Of a DNA stretch of 64,000 nt, positions 50,952 to 62,900 are shown piece after piece; within the stretch, counting starts at the first letter, position 1, and each line of letters starts with the position of its first letter. A program made the position numbers and the translations under genes. Below the pieces are notes generated by a model. It worked only from the letters and a program-made list of their open reading frames with translations. It searched no databases and was not told the origin of the DNA. Origin of the DNA: Salipiger mangrovisoli (GTDB lineage Bacteria > Pseudomonadota > Alphaproteobacteria > Rhodobacterales > Rhodobacteraceae); NCBI RefSeq assembly GCF_015223355.1, contig NZ_JADFFK010000028.1:1-64000 (forward strand), given 5' to 3'.

Positions 50952-53900
50952 ATGTCGAATATCTCTTGCGATAAAACCCAGATTGCATTTATTGATTCTG
51001 GCGCTTCTGATCTCGATATAATCTCGAATATTTTGAAAAATAAATGCGAGGTTGTTCAAATTGGCGAGACCTCTGACCCTCTGCAGGCGATGGCCGATGC
51101 GCTGAGCACGCGCGCGCCGGTCGACACCGTCCATGTCATCACTCACGGCACCCCCGGCGCGCTGGTTTTCGGCGGCCGGGTTTTCGACATCGCGGTTCTT
51201 GATCACTACGCCGACACGCTGGCCGCGCTTGGGGGCGCGCTCGGCGGCGGCGACATCCTGCTCTATGGCTGCCGCACCGGCGCCGGCGAGACCGGCCGGG
51301 CCTTCGTGGCCCGCCTTGCCGAGCTGACCGGCGCCGCGGTGGCCGCCGCCGAGGGCCCGGTGGGCGCCGCGGCGCTTGGCGGCTCGTGGGATCTGTCGGT
51401 GACTTCGGGCGCGCCGCGCTCCGTGGCGCTGGAGCTGCCCGAGTTCGAGGGCGTGCTGGCCAGCGGCATCCTGCAGAACCGCTACGTGCGGTTCGGCTAT
51501 TCCGACGACGGCACGCTGGGCTACGGCGGCAACACCTCGCCGGGCATCCAGTACGATCCCGAGGGCGAGGGCAACTTCCTCAGCACCGCGGACTCGCTGA
51601 CCCCCGGCTCCCCCTACGAAGGCTTCACCCTCTCCATCGGGGGCACGCTCTATTCCGAGAACAACGCCTCCAGCGGCGGCGCCGCGACCGCGGGCACCGT
51701 GCTGGTGTCGACCGATTTGACCACCGAGGGCGGCAACACCTGGGGCTCGGTCACCTACCGCAGCGAATTCGGCGGGCTGATCGTCGAGCAGACCTACACG
51801 CTGGCCAGCGCCGATTCCCAGGTCATTACCATGTCGGTGACGGTGACCAACGCCACCGACGGCACCGTCTACGATGTCGACTACGCGCGGTTCACCGACC
51901 CGGATGTGGATTCCAACGGCCTGGCGGGATCGACCACCAACACGGCGAACGACCGCGGCGCCGAGGGCATCGATGCCGAGGACATCGTGCTTGCGACCGG
52001 GCCGGTCAGCGGCCGCGTGATCGGCATCTATTCGGACAGCACGTTCACCCATAACACCGGCGTGACCCGCCCGTGGAGCAATGACCCGGCCAGTTACCTG
52101 TCGGGCGTGGATGGCGACGGCAGCAGCAACAGCGACTCCGTCATCGGCATGGGCTTCGACCTCGGCGATTTCGCCGCCGGCGAATCCAAGACCTTCTCCT
52201 TTGCCTATGTGTTCTCGGCGAGCGCCGCCGACCTGGCGGACTCGGTGGCCGAAGTGCCGCCGTCGAACGCCGCGCCGACGCTGACCGACATTGCCGTGGT
52301 CGACAGCACGCTCGAGGACACCCAGCTCGAGATCACCTATGCCGCTCTGGCGGCGCAGGCCGACGAGGCGGATTCCGACGGGACCGTCGTCGCCTTCTCG
52401 GTCACCGCGGTGACCAGCGGCACGCTGCTGATCGGCACCAGCCTCGAGACCGCCACCGCCTGGGCGGTCGGCAGCAACGACCGGATCACCGACACGCTCA
52501 ACGCCTATTGGACGCCGGGCGCCGACGAGAACGGCACGCTGGATGCGTTCAGCGTCGTCGCCGTCGATGACGCGGGCGCCACCTCGGGCACGGCGCAATC
52601 GGTGCAGATCGACGTGACGGCGGTCAACGACCGCATCGTGCTGGCCGCGGCCAGCGTCGACATGCCCAGCGTGCAGGAAGATTCCACCGACCGCCCCGGT
52701 GCCACCGTTGATGCGCTGCTCGCGCCGATCGCCTCGGATGCCGACGCCGGTGACGGGCTGGCCGGCATCGCCATCACCGCCAATGCCACCGACGGCGAAG
52801 GCAGCTGGCAGTACAGCACCGATGGCGGCAGCAGCTGGTTCGATCTGCCCGCGGTGAGCCTCGACGCGGCGCTGACCCTCGACGCGGGCGCCCGCCTGCG
52901 CTTCGTGCCGGCGGCCGATTACAATGGCGACGTGCCGGCGCTGACCGTCTATGCGCTCGATGGCAGCTATGCCGGCGATTACACCGATGGCGCCGCCACC
53001 GCCGTCACCGACGCCTCGGCGCCCGCCGCCGACGGCCCGTTCAGCGAGACCACGGTCACCATCGGCGGCGACGTCGCCGCGGTGAACGATGCGCCGGTGT
53101 TCACCTCGACCCTCACCCCGGTGTCGATCACCGAGACCGCCGCCGCCGACAGCGCGCTGGCGGACCTCGTGGTCACCGGCAGCCTGAGCCAGAACCTCAC
53201 CGCCACCGACGTCGACAGCGAGGCGCTTGCGTTCTCGATCCGCGGCGGCACGCTGAGCGATGGCGTCTGGACGCTCGAGGGGCGCTATGGCGTGCTCACC
53301 CTCGATACCGCGACCAACACCTGGAGCTACGCGCCCACCCATTGGACCGCGATCAACGCCCTCTCCGAGGGGCAGGTTGCCAATGACGTGTTCACGCTGC
53401 GGGTGGCCGACGAGCAGGGGGCCTCGAGCACTCAGGAGCTCAGCGTCAGCCTGACCGGCGCCAACGACACGCCGGTGATCACGGCGGCGATTGCCGACCA
53501 GAGCTTCGAGGGCGAGGGCAGCTGGGTCTACCAGCTGCCCGCCGCCACCGTCTTCGACGCCGAGGGAACCGGGCTGACCTATGCCGCCACGCTGGTCGAC
53601 GGGGCGGATCTGCCGTCCTGGCTGAGCTTCGACGAGGCCAGCCGCACCTTCTCGGGCAACCCGCCCGCCGGCTGGAGCGACGCCAGCCTGGACATCGAGG
53701 TCACGGCCACCGACGCGGACGGTGCGTCGGTCTCCGACAGCTTTACCCTCACCCTGTCGGGCACCGGCAACCAGGCCCCGGTGGTCGTGACCCCGCTGGG
53801 CTGGACCGCGGTGGATGCGCCCTCCGAGGTGACCAGCGTCACCTTCTCGGGCATGCTGGGCGGCCAGACCATCGTCTTTGATGGCAATGAGGTCACCCTG

Positions 53901-56900
53901 GGCGATAACGCCAGCGGCGCCGATGTCGCCAGCGCGGCGGGCACCGCCATCACCGCAGACGGCGCGTCGGGCTATGCGGCCGCCGCCGACGGCAGCAGCC
54001 TCACCCTGACCGCCAAGGCCGAGGGCGCCCGCAGCGACTTCACCGATGGCGACACGATCGAGATCGACGGCGGCTCCTATACCGTCCGCATCGACACCGC
54101 CGGCGTGACCGAGACCGCCGAGACCGCCGCGGTGCAGTTTCAGGCCGTGGCGGGGGTCGACACGATCACCTTCGACGGCGTGGAGATCACCGTCACCGGT
54201 CTGACCGCATCGGAGATCGCCGCGGCCGTGGCCGAGGCGGTCACCGGCACCGGCGCGTGGGACGCCGTGGTCGACGGCACCTATAGCGACACCGTCACCC
54301 TGACCGCCCGGACCGGCGGCAACCAGACCGATGTCACCGCCGCCGACTTCGCGGTCACCGCCAGCACCATCGCTTCGGAGGTGTCGGTCGACACCGACGG
54401 CACTGCCGAGGTGCTCTCGACGGTGGTGTTCGACGTTGCGAACGAAGAAGCCGCGACCGCCGGCACGCTGGCCTTCAACAGCTCCGAGAATGGCGCGATC
54501 AACATCGACGTCTCGGCCGCCATCGACGGCAGCACGCTTGCCGGCATTCTCAACGGTGACAGCACCTTCAGCGATGCCGGCTTTACCGCCGCATGGGCCG
54601 ATGGCGCGCTGACCATCACCGCCGCGGCGGGCGATGACATCTCCGGTCCGGTGCTGCTCGACGAAGGCACCCCGGCAGGGGAACTGGGCACCGCCGGCAC
54701 CCCGGTGGCGCACAGCGAGACGCTGCCGACCCTCACCTTCGACGTGAGCGGTCAGGCCGTCGGCGACGTGGCGGAGTTCACCCTGACCTCGAGCAACGGC
54801 ACGCTGACCCTCAGCGGCTTGTCCGAGGCCCCCGACTGGGGGAGCTTCCCCGAGACGCTCAACGCCATCAGCGCGTTCACCGACGCCGGGTACTCGGCCG
54901 CCTACGACAGCGAGACCGCGACGCTGGTGATCACCGGCAACGCCGATGAGGCCATCACCGGCGGCGCGCTCAACGACAGTGGCAGCGCTCCGCTCGTCAC
55001 CAGCACGGACACCGGCGCATATTCGGAGACCCCGAGCAGCGTCACCATCGACATCCTCGACACCGACGCGGGCAATGCGGCAACGCTGACCCTGACGCTG
55101 AGCGCCGGCGAGCCGGTGGTGATCGACGTGGCGGCGGCCACGAATGGCACCACGCTCGCCGCCGCGATCGACGCCATCGACGGCTATGCCGCAAGCTACT
55201 CGGATGGCACGCTCACCATCACGCTCGACAGCGACGTCGCGGGCGATCCGTCGATCACCGACGCCGCGCTGGAGACCGCCGAAGTGGCCCCGGCCGCGAT
55301 CGACGACACGCCCACGGTGACCGCCTATGCCGCGGCGACCCCCGAGGTCGTCACGGTGACCTTCACCGACGCCGCCGGCACCACGCAGATCGATTTCGAC
55401 GGCACCAGCGTCACGCTCGACGGGGACGAAGGCGCCATCGATGTGGCCGCCGCCTTCGCCGGCGAGAGCTTCAGCAACTGGACCGTGGTCGACAACGGCG
55501 ACGGCAGCGTCACGCTGACCGCCGCGAGCACCGGCAACCTGACCGATCTGACCACCGCCGATTTCGCCAATGTCACCTCGCTGGCCAGCAATGTGGCTGT
55601 CACCGACGGCATCGACGGCGTGGCGCAGGTCGTCACCCTCGACTTCAGCGGCGCGCATGGCGGCGCCAGCTTCACCATCGACGGCACCGAGATCACCGCC
55701 GGCGACGCGGTGACCGCCGCCGAGATCGCCGCGGGCCTCGCCAGCGGCAGCTTCGACGGCTACGAGGTCGTGTCGAACGACGGCGGCACGCTGGTGCTGC
55801 GCGCGAAAGAGGGCGGCGCACAGGCCGACCTCACGGAGGCGGCCTTCGAAGTCCGCTCCGGCGACGACGTGGTGGCGCAGGACGTGATCGACGACATCAC
55901 CGTCGACACCCAGGGCGCGGGCTGGAGCTACGAGGTCCCGACCGGCACCTTCAGCGATCCCGATGGTGATCCGCTGACCTATGCCGCCTATATGGTCAGC
56001 ATCGATCCCGAGACCGAGGCACGGGTCTACACCCAGATCAACATTGCCACCGCGCCGGGGATTGCCTTCGATGCCGACACGCTGACGCTGTCGGGCGATG
56101 GCACCGTGCCGCTCAACACGGTGATCGAGATCCAGGCCCTGGACGCGGTCTCCGGCGGCATCGCCAGCAGCCAGTTCCAGCTGGTGGTCTACAACGACAG
56201 CGCCGAAGACGGCCTGGCCGCGGTCGCGGGCGCGGTGCCCGCCGCGGTCGCCTTCAGCAACGGGGCCGGCGCGGGCAGCTACACGCTCGCCGCGGGCGCC
56301 TTCGACTACATGTCCGACAGCGACGGCGGCCTGACCTACAGCGCCGAGCTCGCGAACGGCGAGGCGCTGCCGGAGTGGCTGAGCTTCGATGCCGCCACCG
56401 CCACCTTCACCGGCAACCCGCCGGCGGGCACCGGCACTGTGTCGGTCACCGTCACCGCCACCGATGGCAGCGCCTTTGCCGAGGTCAGCTTCGATCTGAC
56501 CGTGGCCGGCGAGCCCAACGATCCGCTTGCGCTGGTCTCGGGCGGACTTGCCGACCAGAGCGCCGCGGTGGTCGGCGACGGCGGCGTCGTCTCCATGACC
56601 TTCGCCAAGCCGTTCACCGATCCCGACGGGCAGGCCGACGGCACGCCGACGCTGGACGGGATCAGCTACGCCGCGCTGGTGCAGACCGCCGACGGCCTGG
56701 TCGATGTTGCGGAGATCGGGCTGACGCTGGAGGAAGACCCCGCGGACACCGGCCGGTTGATCCTCTCGGGCACCCTCGTGGGCGAATTCGCCAGCCTCGA
56801 CATCGTCATCCGCGGCACCGAGGACACCGGCGGCAGCACCGCCGAGACCAGCTTCACCCTGGCGGTGAACGACGTGGCGGCCAGCGGCGAGAACATCTCG

Positions 56901-59900
56901 GCCTGGAGCGCCAACGCCGCCGGCAGCCTCGGCATCTCGGGCACCCCCGAGGAGGACGCGGAGCTGACCGCCAGCCTGCCGACCGATGCCGATGGCCTGG
57001 GCGCCGGGGATGTCACCTACCAGTGGCAGGTGTCGATCGACGGTGTCTGGACCGACATCATCGGTGCCACCGAAGCCAGCTTCACCCCCGGCGATGCCGA
57101 GGCCGGCCGCGACGTGCGCGTGCAGGCCTTCTACACCGATGCGGGCGGCGCCTCCGAGAACCCGGTTTCGGACGCGGTGAGCGTGGCCAACGTCAACGAC
57201 GAAGGCGCGGTGAGCCTCATCTCGGCCGGCGTGGCCGTGGGCTCGGTCTGGACCTCGACGCTGGCCGACGGCGACGGGCTGATCGATGCCGCCCCGAGCT
57301 ACCAGTGGCAGCGCGCCGACAGCGCCGAAGGCTCCTACAGCGACATCGGTGGCGCCAGCTACGGCAGCTACACGCTGACCGAGGCCGACAGCGGCATGTT
57401 CCTGCGCCTGGTGGCCAGCTACACCGACGACCAGGGCACCGAAGAAACGGTGGTCTCGGCACCGCGCAAGGTCGATCTTTCCGCCGCCGCCCCGGTTGCG
57501 GGCAACGACAGCGCCGCGATCACCGAGGCCTCGGGCGCCGAGAACGCCACCCCCGGCACCGCGATGCCGCTGACCGGCGATCTGCTGGCCAACGACAGCG
57601 ACCTCAACGACGGCGACCTGCTGAGCGTGACCTCGCTGCGGGCCGGTGACCGCGAAGGCATCGGCCGCCCGGCGGCGCAAAGCGACGGCAGCCTGGTGAT
57701 CACCGGCCTTTACGGCACGCTCACCGTCGATATGGCGACCGGCGCCTACAGCTACGAGCTGGATCAGGACAATGCCTCGGTGCAGGCGCTGAACATCGGC
57801 GCGACGCCGCTGGTCGAGGCGTTCAACTACACCGTCTCCGACCAGACGCTGCTGAGCGACACCGCCGTGCTGAGCATCGAGATCACCGGCGCCAACGACC
57901 TGCCGACCCTGTCGGGCATCGTCGGCACGACCTCGGTGACCGAGGACAGCGCCACCCGGCTCGACCTGCTCGACAGCCTCGTGCTGGGCGATCCCGACAG
58001 CGCCGCGGTCAGCTTCACGCTCACCGTCGACAGCGGCACGCTGGCGATCAGCGGTGCCCCGGCGCAGGTGCTGGCCGATGCCGGCATCACCGTCACCGGC
58101 AACCACAGCGGCACGCTCACCCTGTCGGGGGCCAGCGCCGACTCGCTGCAAGGCTGGCTGCTGGACAATGGCGTCTATTACACCACCGCGCCGAACCAGA
58201 CCGGCGCGGCGGCGACGCTGAGCTACAGCCTGGCGGACGAGGAGGGCAGCACGCTGGCCTCCGAGACCACCACGCTCGACGCCGCGGCGACCAATGACGC
58301 GCCGATCGTCGACGCCAGCGGCCCGTCCTTCACCCAGGGCGATGCCGAAACCCCGGCCACGGCGCTGATCAGCTTCCGTCCGACCGGCAGCGCGCAGACG
58401 CTGGACTTCGATGGCGTCAGCCTCGAGATCGCGGCCGGCAGCACCGCCGCCGAGATCGCCGCGCTGTTCGCCGCGCAGAGCTTCGACGGCTGGAGCGCCG
58501 CGCAGATCGACGGCGGCGAATGGGTGGTCCTGACGGCGCTGGCCACCGGCGAGACCCCGGCGCTCACCGCCGGTGACTTCCTCGATGGCGCAGGCGCGGA
58601 CTCGGCGCTGGTGTTGACCGGCGCGGGCAACGACAGCGACGTGCGCTTCTCGGCGCGCGGCGAGGCGGTGCTCATCGCCCCGAGCCTGACGCTCTCCGAC
58701 CTCGACGGCACCGAGCTCGCCTCGGCCACCGTGGAGCTGACCGAGGGCGTGTTCGACAACCAGTTCGGCACCAACTTCGAGACGCTGTCGCTCAGCGCGG
58801 CGGCGCAGGCGGCCGCCACCGAGGCGGGGCTGACGGTGGAGATCACCACCGATGCCAGCGGCTCGGTGGTCAGCATCACCGGCACGGCCTCGCATGCGGT
58901 CTACGAGACGGTGCTGCGCGGCATCAGCTACGACAACAGCAACCCCAACGCCTATGTCGGCACCCGCGAGGCGGTGATCACCGTCACCGATGCCGAGGGT
59001 CAGACCTCCAATGCCGCCTCGGTTGCGCTCACCGAGGACAATGACGACATCGCCGTTGGCCAGCGCATCTTCCTCGATGGCGTCGACACCGGCGCCACCG
59101 TGGCCAGCGTCGAGGACGGCCGGCACTTCACCGCCAGCACGCCGCTCGACGGGGTGACCGCGGGCGCGGCGCTGAGCTTCTACAGCGGCGAGACCGAGGT
59201 GACCTCGGCCAGCGCGGTCGCCGGTCATTCGGCCACCGTCACCATCGGCGTGATCTGGGCGCCCTATGTCGACCTCAACGGCGCGGCAGCGGGCACCGAC
59301 CATGTGATCAGCTACATCGAGCAGTCGCCCTCGGTGGCCATCGCCACCTCGGATGCGCAGATCCTCGATCAGGACGGGCTCACCCAGACCCTGACCGTCA
59401 CCCTGCAGGACACGCCGGACAACGACGGCGAGACCATGCTGGAGTATCTCACGGTCTCCGACACGGTCCTCGCCTGGCTGGATGCGCGCGGCATCACCAT
59501 CGCCGCCACCGACGGCGTCAGCGGTCTGGGCGGGCTTTCGCAGGCCACCTATGTGACCTTCGAAGCCGTCGGGGGGGCTGCATCGACCAGCTTCCAGGTG
59601 GCGCTGCGCGGCGTGCGCTACGTCAACACCGACGATGATCCCGACACGTCGGCACGCAGCGTGACCGTCGAGACCGTCGACACCGACGGCAACGTCGGCC
59701 TCAGCGCCGAGACCACCCTCACCCCGGTGGCGGTCAACGACGCGCCGGTCGGCATCGACAGCACGGTCAGCGGCGCCGAAGACACCGCCTATGTCTTCGC
59801 GGTCGGGGACTTCGGCTTCAGCGATCCGCTCGACGGCGGCGCCGACGATCTGGCGGCGGTGGTGATCAGCACCCTGCCGGCAAGCGGCACGCTGCTGCTG

Positions 59901-62900
59901 GACGGCGCAGCGATCGAGGCCGGCACCTCGGTGAGCCGCGCGCAGATCGCGGACGGCCTGCTCAGCTACGCCCCGGCGCAGGACGCCAGCGGCGCGGCGG
60001 CGGCAAGCTTCACCTTCCAGGTGCAGGATGACGGCGGCACCGCCAACGGCGGCGTCGATCTCGACGCCACCCCGGCGACGCTGACCATCGACCTCGACCC
60101 GCGCAACGATGCGCCGGTGCTGAGCGAGGGCGCCGTCGAGGCCACCTCGATCACCGAGGATGCCACCGAGACCGCCGGCCAGACCGTGGCGGCGCTGCTC
60201 TCCGACGCCAGCATCAGCGACGTCGACACCGGTGCGCACAGCGCCGACAACGGCACGCTGTCGGGCATGGCGATCCATGGCGCCGGCTTCGACGGGGCCG
60301 GCGGCGGCGACTGGCAGTACAGCCTCGACGGCGGCGACAGCTGGAACACCATCAGCCTCGCCGAGGGCGAGGTGCTGCTGCTGGCCTCGGACGATCTGCT
60401 GCGCTTCGTGCCCGACGAGATGAACGGCACCACCGCGACGCTCGACTATTACGCCTGGGACCAGGCGAGCGGCGAAAGCGGCGACGTGGTCGCGGCGGTT
60501 GCCGGCGCCGGGAACGCCGCGAACCGCGGCGGCGAGAGCGCCTTCTCGACCGCCTCGGGGCAGGTCACGCTTGAGGTCACCGACGTCAACGACGCCCCGG
60601 TGGTCACCAGCGCGACACCGGCGCAGACCCTCGCCGAGGACGGCACGCTGACCATCGCCGGCCTGTCGCTGGAGGATGTCGACGTCTCCGAGCGCGCCAC
60701 CGAAACCGCGGCCGACGCGGTGCTGACGCTGACCGTCTCGGTGAGCAACGGCACGCTGGCCTTCGACGATGCCGAGGGGCTGAGCTTCGATGCCGGCTCC
60801 AATGGCGAGAGCGCATCGCTCACCGTCTCGGGCACGCTGGCCGCGCTCAACGCGGCGCTGACCGGGCTGGCCTACAGCCCGGAGGCGGACTTCCACGGCA
60901 GCGACACGCTGTCGCTGTCGGTCTCCGACAACGGCCTCGAAGGCGCGGGCACGGCCCTGATCGGCACCGGTTCGGTGGCGCTCACCGTGACCCCGTCCAA
61001 CGATGCGCCGGTGCTCGGCGACGGCGATGTCGAGGCGACCTCGATCACCGAGGATGAGGTCGCCAACGCTGGCCAGACCGTGGGCTCCCTGCTCTCGGCG
61101 GCCACCGTCACCGACGTCGACACCGGCGATCACGCCGCCGACAACGGCACGCTTTCGGGCATGGCGATCCACGGCACCGGCGTCGACGGCAATGGCTCGG
61201 GCGACTGGCAGTACAGCCTCGACGGCGGCGACAGCTGGAACACGATCAGCCTCGCCGAGGGCGAGGTGCTGCTGCTGGCCTCGGACGATCTGCTGCGCTT
61301 CGTGCCCGACGAGATGAACGGCACCACCGCGACGCTCGACTATTACGCCTGGGACCAGGCGAGCGGCGAAAGCGGCGACGTGGTCGCGGCGGTTGCCGGC
61401 GCCGGGAACGCCGCGAACCGCGGCGGCGAAAGCGCCTTCTCGACCGCCTCGGGGCAGGTCACGCTTCAGGTCACCGACGTCAACGACGCGCCGGTGGTCA
61501 CGGTGGACGGCACGGGCACCTTCTACGCCCGCGGCGAGGCGGCGGCGCTGTTCGGCGACGCCGGCGTGAGCCTGAGCGACGTCGACACCGGCGACACCAT
61601 CGAGGGCGCCATCGCGCTGCTCAACCCCGGCACCACGCTGGATAACGCCTTCGGCACGATCTACGAGACCATCACCTCGACCGGGGGCGCGGGCTTCACC
61701 GCCTCCAGCGGCACCGAGCTGACCATCACCGGCACCGGCACCCTCGATGATCCGCTGATCATCTCGGGCACCGGCAGCTTGGCCGACTACGAGGAAGCGC
61801 TGGAAAGCCTGCGCTACGAGAACACCAACCCCAACGCCTTTGCCGGCGCGCGGGAAGTGGTCGTGCAGGTCGTGGATGGCGCCGAGACGGCCTCGGCACC
61901 GGTGGTCTTCACCTTCGCGGTGGAATGGTCGACGGTGGTCGATCTCAACGGCAGCGTCGAGGGCCGCGACTACCAGGTCAGCTATGTCGAGAACGCGCCG
62001 GGCATCGCCATCGCCGCCTCGGATGCCGAGCTGATCGACCAGGAGGGCAACACCGACCAGGTGGTGCTGACCCTGACCGACGCGGTCAACGGCAGCGACG
62101 AGCGCCTGTCGATTTCTCCGGCGCAGGTCGCCACCTTCGCGGCGCTGGGGATCACGGTGGTGGGCAACAACACCCACCAGCTGACGCTCACCGCGGCGGC
62201 AGGCGGGCTCGACCCGACCTACTTCCAGCTGGCGGTGCGCTCGGTGCGCTACGTCAACGACTCCGACGTGCCGACCGACGCGGCCCGCCACGTCGAGATC
62301 ACCGCGACCGACAGCGACGGCAACCCCGGCGTTTCGGCCACCACGACGATCAACGTGCAGCCGGTCAACGATGCGCCGGTGGAGAGCGTGCAGATCGTCA
62401 ACACGGCCGACGGGCGTGACACCACCGACGCGCAGGTCGGCGACACGCTGACCATCGCAGGTGTGATCGACGATGCCGACGGCCTGCCGGAGGCGCCGAC
62501 CTCGATGGAATGGCTGCGCGACGGCGAGGTGGTGCAGACCGTCACCGGTCCGGAGGACTTCGCCTATGTGCTGGATCGCGACGACGTCGGTCATCAGATC
62601 AGCTTCCGTGTCGTCTACACCGATCTCGGCGGCACCGAAGAGGAGATCGTGACCGCACCGACGGCGGCGGTGATCAATGTCAACGAGGCCCCGGTCGCCG
62701 ACGACCCGGCGCCCTCGGACAGCACGCAGGACGATGTGACCGATGCGGTCAGCTTCGATCTGCTGAGTGCGGTCAGCGACATCGACGCCGATTACGATCT
62801 CGACACGCTGGCGATCACCGCGCTCACCTTCACGGTGAACGGCGCAGCGACCGGCAACGCGGGCACCGATCTGCCCGAGGGCGTGAGCGTCGTGGATGGC

